Origin: Acidobacteriota bacterium | GTDB lineage: Bacteria > Acidobacteriota > Terriglobia > Terriglobales > SCQP01 | Direction of reading: 5' to 3' | Assembly: GCA_021823305.1 (NCBI GenBank) | Contig: JAKAOE010000007.1 | Location: 1 to 12,620, forward strand | Length of the DNA stretch: 12,620 nt | Shown: positions 9,966 through 12,620 of the stretch, one piece after another | Position numbering within the stretch: position 1 is the first letter of the stretch | How the letters are laid out: each line of letters starts with the position of its first letter | Program-made: the position numbers and the translations under genes | The notes under the pieces: generated by a model | Told to the model about the DNA's origin: nothing | Databases searched by the model: none | Seen by the model: only the letters and a program-made list of their open reading frames with translations

Positions 9966-9979
9966 TCAGCCGCCTGCTA
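9966..9979 (-). repeat. Right copy of 14-bp inverted repeat
   Basis: Read on the minus strand this is TAGCAGGCGGCTGA, which differs from the left copy at 3879-3892 by one base. It overlaps the amidase gene end: the first three bases on the minus strand are the amidase stop codon TAG. If it is an insertion end, the amidase stop is supplied by the inserted DNA. Its GC-rich nature limits certainty. Confidence 0.45.
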
Positions 9980-11449
9980 GGCCGGCCCGTAGGGCGCGGG
10001 GGGATGGTTCTGGTGCCAGTCGCTGTGCGCCTGCAGCAGCCGCGCCGCCGCCAGCGGCAGCTCGTCGTTCAGCGCCCGCGCGATGAACTGCACCCCGATC
10101 GGCAGCCGGTTCACCGCCAGCCCGCCCGGCACCGTCACCGCCGGGAACCCGCACAGGCTCGAGATCCCGTCCGGCTGCAGGCTGTCGAGCCGGGCCGGCC
10201 GCCGCGGCCCGCGCCCGCCGCGCCCGCGCGCCATCCGCCCCGCTTCCGGACCGCGCCGCTCCGCCTCCGGCGGGCGGATCAGCGACGCCGTCGAGCTCTG
10301 ACCCGGCGCCGCCAGCACGTCGAAGCGCTCGAACAACGGCTCGTAGCGGCGCGCCAGCTCCAGCCGCAGCCGCTGCAGCTGGATGTAGTCGGTGGCCAGG
10401 AACTGGCTGCTGGCGTAGCCGTTGATCTGCCCCAGCGGATCCTCCAGCAGCGCGCAGCGCCCGGTCGCGATCAACTCTTGATACGCGCTCTCCGCCTCGA
10501 TCCGGATCACCAGTAAGCTTGCCTCTTCGTACGGTCCTTGCGGGAACTCGACGTCTTCCACTTCCGCGCCCTGCGCCCGCAGCACCGCCAGCGCCCGGTC
10601 CACCGCCTGGTGCAGCTCCGGCCGCGCCTCCGGATACACGTTGGTCACCCGCCCCACGCGTAGCGCCCGCCGCGGCGCCGCCGGCGTGAACCCCGCCTGC
10701 GCCTGCGGCAGCGAATCCCAGTCCTGCGGATCGTGTCCGGCGATCACCGCCAGGATCAGCCCCAGGCAGTCCGCGCTGTGCCCCATCGGCCCGATCTTGT
10801 CCATCGTCCAGGCGATCGTCATCACCCCGTGCCGGCTCACCCGCCCGAAGCTCGGCCGCATGCCGTTGATGCCGCACCAGGTCGAGGGACAGATGATCGA
10901 GCCGCGCGTGTCCGAGCCCAGCGCGAACGCCGCCAGCCCGGCCGAAACGATCGCCCCCGAGCCGCTCGAGGAGCCGCAGGTCCAGTACTTCGTGTTCCAG
11001 GGGTTGTGGCAGGGTCCGGTCAGCGACGCGTACGGCCCGCTGTAGCCCAGCCCGCCCGCCAGCTCGATCATCGCCGCCTTGCCGATCAGGATCGCGCCCG
11101 CCTGGTCCAGCCGCGTGATCACCGTCGCATCGTAATCGAAGCGTTGGTCGGCGTACGGCTTCGCGCCCCACGTGGTCGGATAGCCCGCCACCGCCAGCAG
11201 GTCTTTCGCCGCGTAGGGAATGCCATGCAGCGGGCCGCGGTCGTGCCCCGCCGCCAGCTCCTCGGTCGCCTGCTGCGCCTGCCGCAGCGCCCGCTCCGTC
11301 GTCAGCGTCACGTAGGCGTTGAGCTCCGGCCCCAGCCGCCGGCTGCGCTCCAGATACGCCTGCGTCAGCTCCAGCGGCGTGAACTCCTTGGCGCGCATGC
11401 GCGCGCCCAGCTCCCGGATGGGTAAAAATAGCGTCGCCTCACCGATCAT
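9977..11449 (-). CDS. Amidase-signature hydrolase
   Basis: A 490-aa amidase-signature enzyme (GatA/fatty-acid-amide-hydrolase superfamily) that cleaves C-N amide bonds of an unknown substrate. The Ser-cisSer-Lys triad is complete: Lys82 in HGIPYAAKDLL, Ser160 in the CGSSSGSG loop, and nucleophile Ser184 in GSDTRGSI. The last motif is usually DTGGS, and the Arg182 variant also occurs in some family members. The C-terminal part ends with GISSLCGFPAVTVPGG (428-443), the normal family closure. Residues about 395-421 are an unusual Arg/Gly/Pro-rich stretch. No GatB/GatC neighbour is present and no signal peptide is visible, so it is unlikely to be tRNA amidotransferase. Its ATG overlaps the stop of the Tat-signal gene upstream (ATGA), implying coupled translation. 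Codons mostly end in G, unlike the central block. Confidence 0.93.
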   Translation of the reverse strand: MIGEATLFLPIRELGARMRAKEFTPLELTQAYLERSRRLGPELNAYVTLTTERALRQAQQATEELAAGHDRGPLHGIPYAAKDLLAVAGYPTTWGAKPYADQRFDYDATVITRLDQAGAILIGKAAMIELAGGLGYSGPYASLTGPCHNPWNTKYWTCGSSSGSGAIVSAGLAAFALGSDTRGSIICPSTWCGINGMRPSFGRVSRHGVMTIAWTMDKIGPMGHSADCLGLILAVIAGHDPQDWDSLPQAQAGFTPAAPRRALRVGRVTNVYPEARPELHQAVDRALAVLRAQGAEVEDVEFPQGPYEEASLLVIRIEAESAYQELIATGRCALLEDPLGQINGYASSQFLATDYIQLQRLRLELARRYEPLFERFDVLAAPGQSSTASLIRPPEAERRGPEAGRMARGRGGRGPRRPARLDSLQPDGISSLCGFPAVTVPGGLAVNRLPIGVQFIARALNDELPLAAARLLQAHSDWHQNHPPAPYGPA

Positions 11450-11769
11450 CGCTTCTCCCCCACCAGCCGCAGCACGGTCTGCGGCGGATCGCTGTTGCGC
11501 ATCTTCACCGCCCGCACCGGCTGCAACATGGCGATGTCGCCGGCGATGATGCCGCGCAGCCGCTGCTTCTGCGCCGCCGTCAGCCGGTCGCCGTACAGCG
11601 CCAGCACTCGCGCCAGTTGCGCGTCGGTCTCCGCCGTTACGCTCGCCGCAGGCGCCGGTTGCCCGGCGCGCTGCAGCGCCTCCGCCGGCAGCGCCGCCGC
11701 CGCCGTGCCCGCCAGCGCCGCCGACATGGCGCGCGCAAAGGCGCGCCGGGAAAGTTGGGAAGCAGCCAT
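11446..11769 (-). CDS. Small Tat-signal protein upstream of amidase, unknown function
   Basis: A 107-aa protein I do not recognise. The N-terminus LSRRAFARAM (Arg8-Arg9) fits the twin-arginine motif SRRxFxK with Arg for the final Lys. It is followed by an Ala-rich hydrophobic core (to about 32) and a possible cut near AEALQRA. The mature part of roughly 70 residues has a predicted amphipathic helix (about 45-75, including YGDRLTAAQKQRLRGII) and ends with NSDPPQTVLRLV. No metal or catalytic motif is visible. The stop overlaps the amidase start by 4 bp, so the two are one translational unit. It could be a periplasmic partner or a carrier for the signal-less amidase. The ATG has no strong ribosome site. 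Strongly G-ending codons support a real gene. Confidence 0.75.
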   Translation of the reverse strand: MAASQLSRRAFARAMSAALAGTAAAALPAEALQRAGQPAPAASVTAETDAQLARVLALYGDRLTAAQKQRLRGIIAGDIAMLQPVRAVKMRNSDPPQTVLRLVGEKR

Positions 11770-11823
11770 GATGCCGCCCAGCTTATCACCTGCGCCCGCG
11801 CGCGGTGGCGCCGATTACGGAAT

Positions 11824-11866
11824 GGCAAGATTGTATTTAACCTTTTTTAACGTGTCCTAACTTGCC
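11824..11866. promoter_or_regulatory. AT-rich divergent control region with 10-bp direct repeats
   Basis: Between the Tat-protein/amidase unit (-) and the receptor gene (+) lies an AT-rich patch in GC-rich surroundings. TTTAAC occurs at 11836-11841 and 11846-11851, and CCTAAC at 11856-11861, each exactly 10 bp apart. The set is enclosed by a perfect dyad, GGCAAG (11824-11829) and CTTGCC (11861-11866). One helical turn between repeats suggests side-by-side binding of a regulator. No convincing -35/-10 pair was found. Confidence 0.4.
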
Positions 11867-11909
11867 GCGAAGACACCCCCAATCGCACACTGCTGGACGG
11901 AGGATTTTC

Positions 11910-12620
11910 ATGACCCCTCGCGCTCTATTGCGCTCGTGTATGCTCGCTTTGGCCACGCTGGGCATCGCCGCCCTGCCGGCGCTCGCTCAAGTCAGCGCCT
12001 CCGGCAGTCTGGGCGGCACCGTCACCGATCCCAGCCGCGCCGCCATCCCCGGCGCCAGCATCGCCGTCGAAGGCGTCGGCACCGGCATCCACCTGGCGGC
12101 CAGCACCGACGCCCAGGGGCACTTCCTGATCGCCAACGTCGCCCCCGGCGACTACACCGTCCCGGTCTCCGCCCACGGCTTCCAGACCGGCACCTACCAG
12201 CAGGTGGCCGTCGTCGCCAACCAGATCTACAATTTGGCGGCGACTTTGAAGGTCGGCACCCAGTCCACCTCGGTCACGGTCGAGGCCGGCCAGAGCATCC
12301 TCCACACCGAGCAGACCTCGATCAACACCGCCATCACCGGCAAGGTCATCACCCAGCTCCCGTCCGCCTCCGGCGTGAGCTCGCTCTATGAGCTGACCCA
12401 GACCAACCCCGCCATCCAGACCATGGGCGCGCCCCGCCAGAGCAGCGCCGAGGGCCTCCCCGGCGGCGCCATCAACATCACCATCGACGGCATCTCGGCG
12501 CAGTGGGAGTCGGGCAAGTCGGGCGATCCGATCTTCACCATGATCAGCCCCAACGTCAGCGACACCGCCGAGTTCGACATCACCAGCGCCGCCGGCTCCG
12601 CCAATCAGACCGGCGAGGGC
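11910..12620 (+). CDS. Oar-like TonB-dependent receptor, N-terminal part (runs off the window)
   Basis: The reading frame stays open to the last base, so only the first 237 aa are seen of a protein that is usually about 1000-1200 aa. A Sec signal peptide (MTPRALLRSCMLAL to PALAQ, about 1-27) precedes a carboxypeptidase-regulatory-like beta-sandwich. That domain has the hallmarks GSLGGTVTDPSRAAIPGA (residues 32-49), TDAQGHFLIANVAPGDYTV (about 66-84) and LKVGTQSTSVTVEA (about 113-126). From about 130 on it resembles the plug domain: VITQLPSASGVSSLYELTQTNP, then a GGAINITIDGI-type segment. Such receptors sit in the outer membrane and import polymers or siderophores with TonB energy, or act in adhesion and secretion. 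They are highly multiplied in Acidobacteriota. The ATG has GGAGGA 5 nt upstream. Codons are strongly C-ending, like secA. Confidence 0.9.
   Translation, partial: MTPRALLRSCMLALATLGIAALPALAQVSASGSLGGTVTDPSRAAIPGASIAVEGVGTGIHLAASTDAQGHFLIANVAPGDYTVPVSAHGFQTGTYQQVAVVANQIYNLAATLKVGTQSTSVTVEAGQSILHTEQTSINTAITGKVITQLPSASGVSSLYELTQTNPAIQTMGAPRQSSAEGLPGGAINITIDGISAQWESGKSGDPIFTMISPNVSDTAEFDITSAAGSANQTGEG

Larger units (their letters stand above)
3879..9979. other. Putative inserted segment bounded by imperfect inverted repeats
   Basis: This 6.1-kb block holds the permease, the aminotransferase homologue and the Asp-box propeller gene. Its codons use both G and C at wobble positions and many A/T-ending codons (ATT, TTT, TCT, CTT, GAT, AAT), whereas the flanking genes place C on the + strand at most wobble positions. 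Its edges coincide with an inverted repeat at 3879-3892 and 9966-9979. No transposase, integrase, tRNA attachment site or clear target-site duplication is visible. It could be a one-step insertion, a degenerate mobile unit that lost its enzyme, or a chance coincidence between a composition shift and two GC-rich words. The boundary is inferred. Confidence 0.35.

Noticed and set aside
9966..11171. A 401-residue frame overlapping the amidase on the same strand
   Set aside because: This is a shifted frame of the amidase with Gly/Ala/Arg-rich translation. The amidase frame shows the complete catalytic triad.
11823..11836. A sigma-54-like site (TGGCA followed by TTG)
   Set aside because: The -24/-12 spacing and the required GC dinucleotide at -12 do not fit the consensus.

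Overview
This is a GC-rich bacterial chromosome segment that most resembles Acidobacteriota. The pointers are an Oar-like TonB-dependent receptor with an N-terminal carboxypeptidase-regulatory-like domain, a very large secreted Asp-box (BNR/sortilin-like) beta-propeller protein, and the overall base composition. The taxon is an inference. I saw no rRNA, tRNA or CRISPR array, and no transposase gene.

Layout. Positions 68-3859 (+) hold secA, the Sec translocase motor, followed 6 bp later by a short serine/threonine dehydratase of the PLP fold-type II family. Positions 4016-9930 hold three genes of a different compositional style: an APC-type amino-acid permease (-), a class IV (branched-chain/D-amino-acid type) aminotransferase homologue (+), and a 1067-residue exported Asp-box propeller protein (+). 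Positions 9977-11769 (-) hold a Tat-signal small protein whose stop overlaps the start of an amidase-signature hydrolase. From 11910 (+) to the window edge runs the N-terminal part of an Oar-like outer-membrane receptor, preceded by an AT-rich divergent control region.

How the parts relate. The left and right blocks share a marked strand asymmetry: wobble positions favour C on the + strand, so + genes use mostly C-ending and - genes mostly G-ending codons. The central block lacks this asymmetry and uses more A/T-ending codons. It is bounded at 3879-3892 and 9966-9979 by a 14-bp inverted repeat matching at 13 of 14 positions, with weaker similarity continuing inward. This suggests that permease, aminotransferase homologue and propeller arrived together as a roughly 6.1-kb segment, although no recombinase is present and no target-site duplication is evident.

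The most unusual gene is the aminotransferase homologue. It keeps the recognisable PLP-pocket residues of the family, but the position of the Schiff-base lysine appears to be histidine (His154 from the start chosen here). The second point of interest is the overlap of a tiny Tat-signal protein with an amidase that has no signal of its own, an arrangement compatible with piggy-back export. The third is a set of three NNTAAC motifs at exact 10-bp spacing upstream of the receptor gene.
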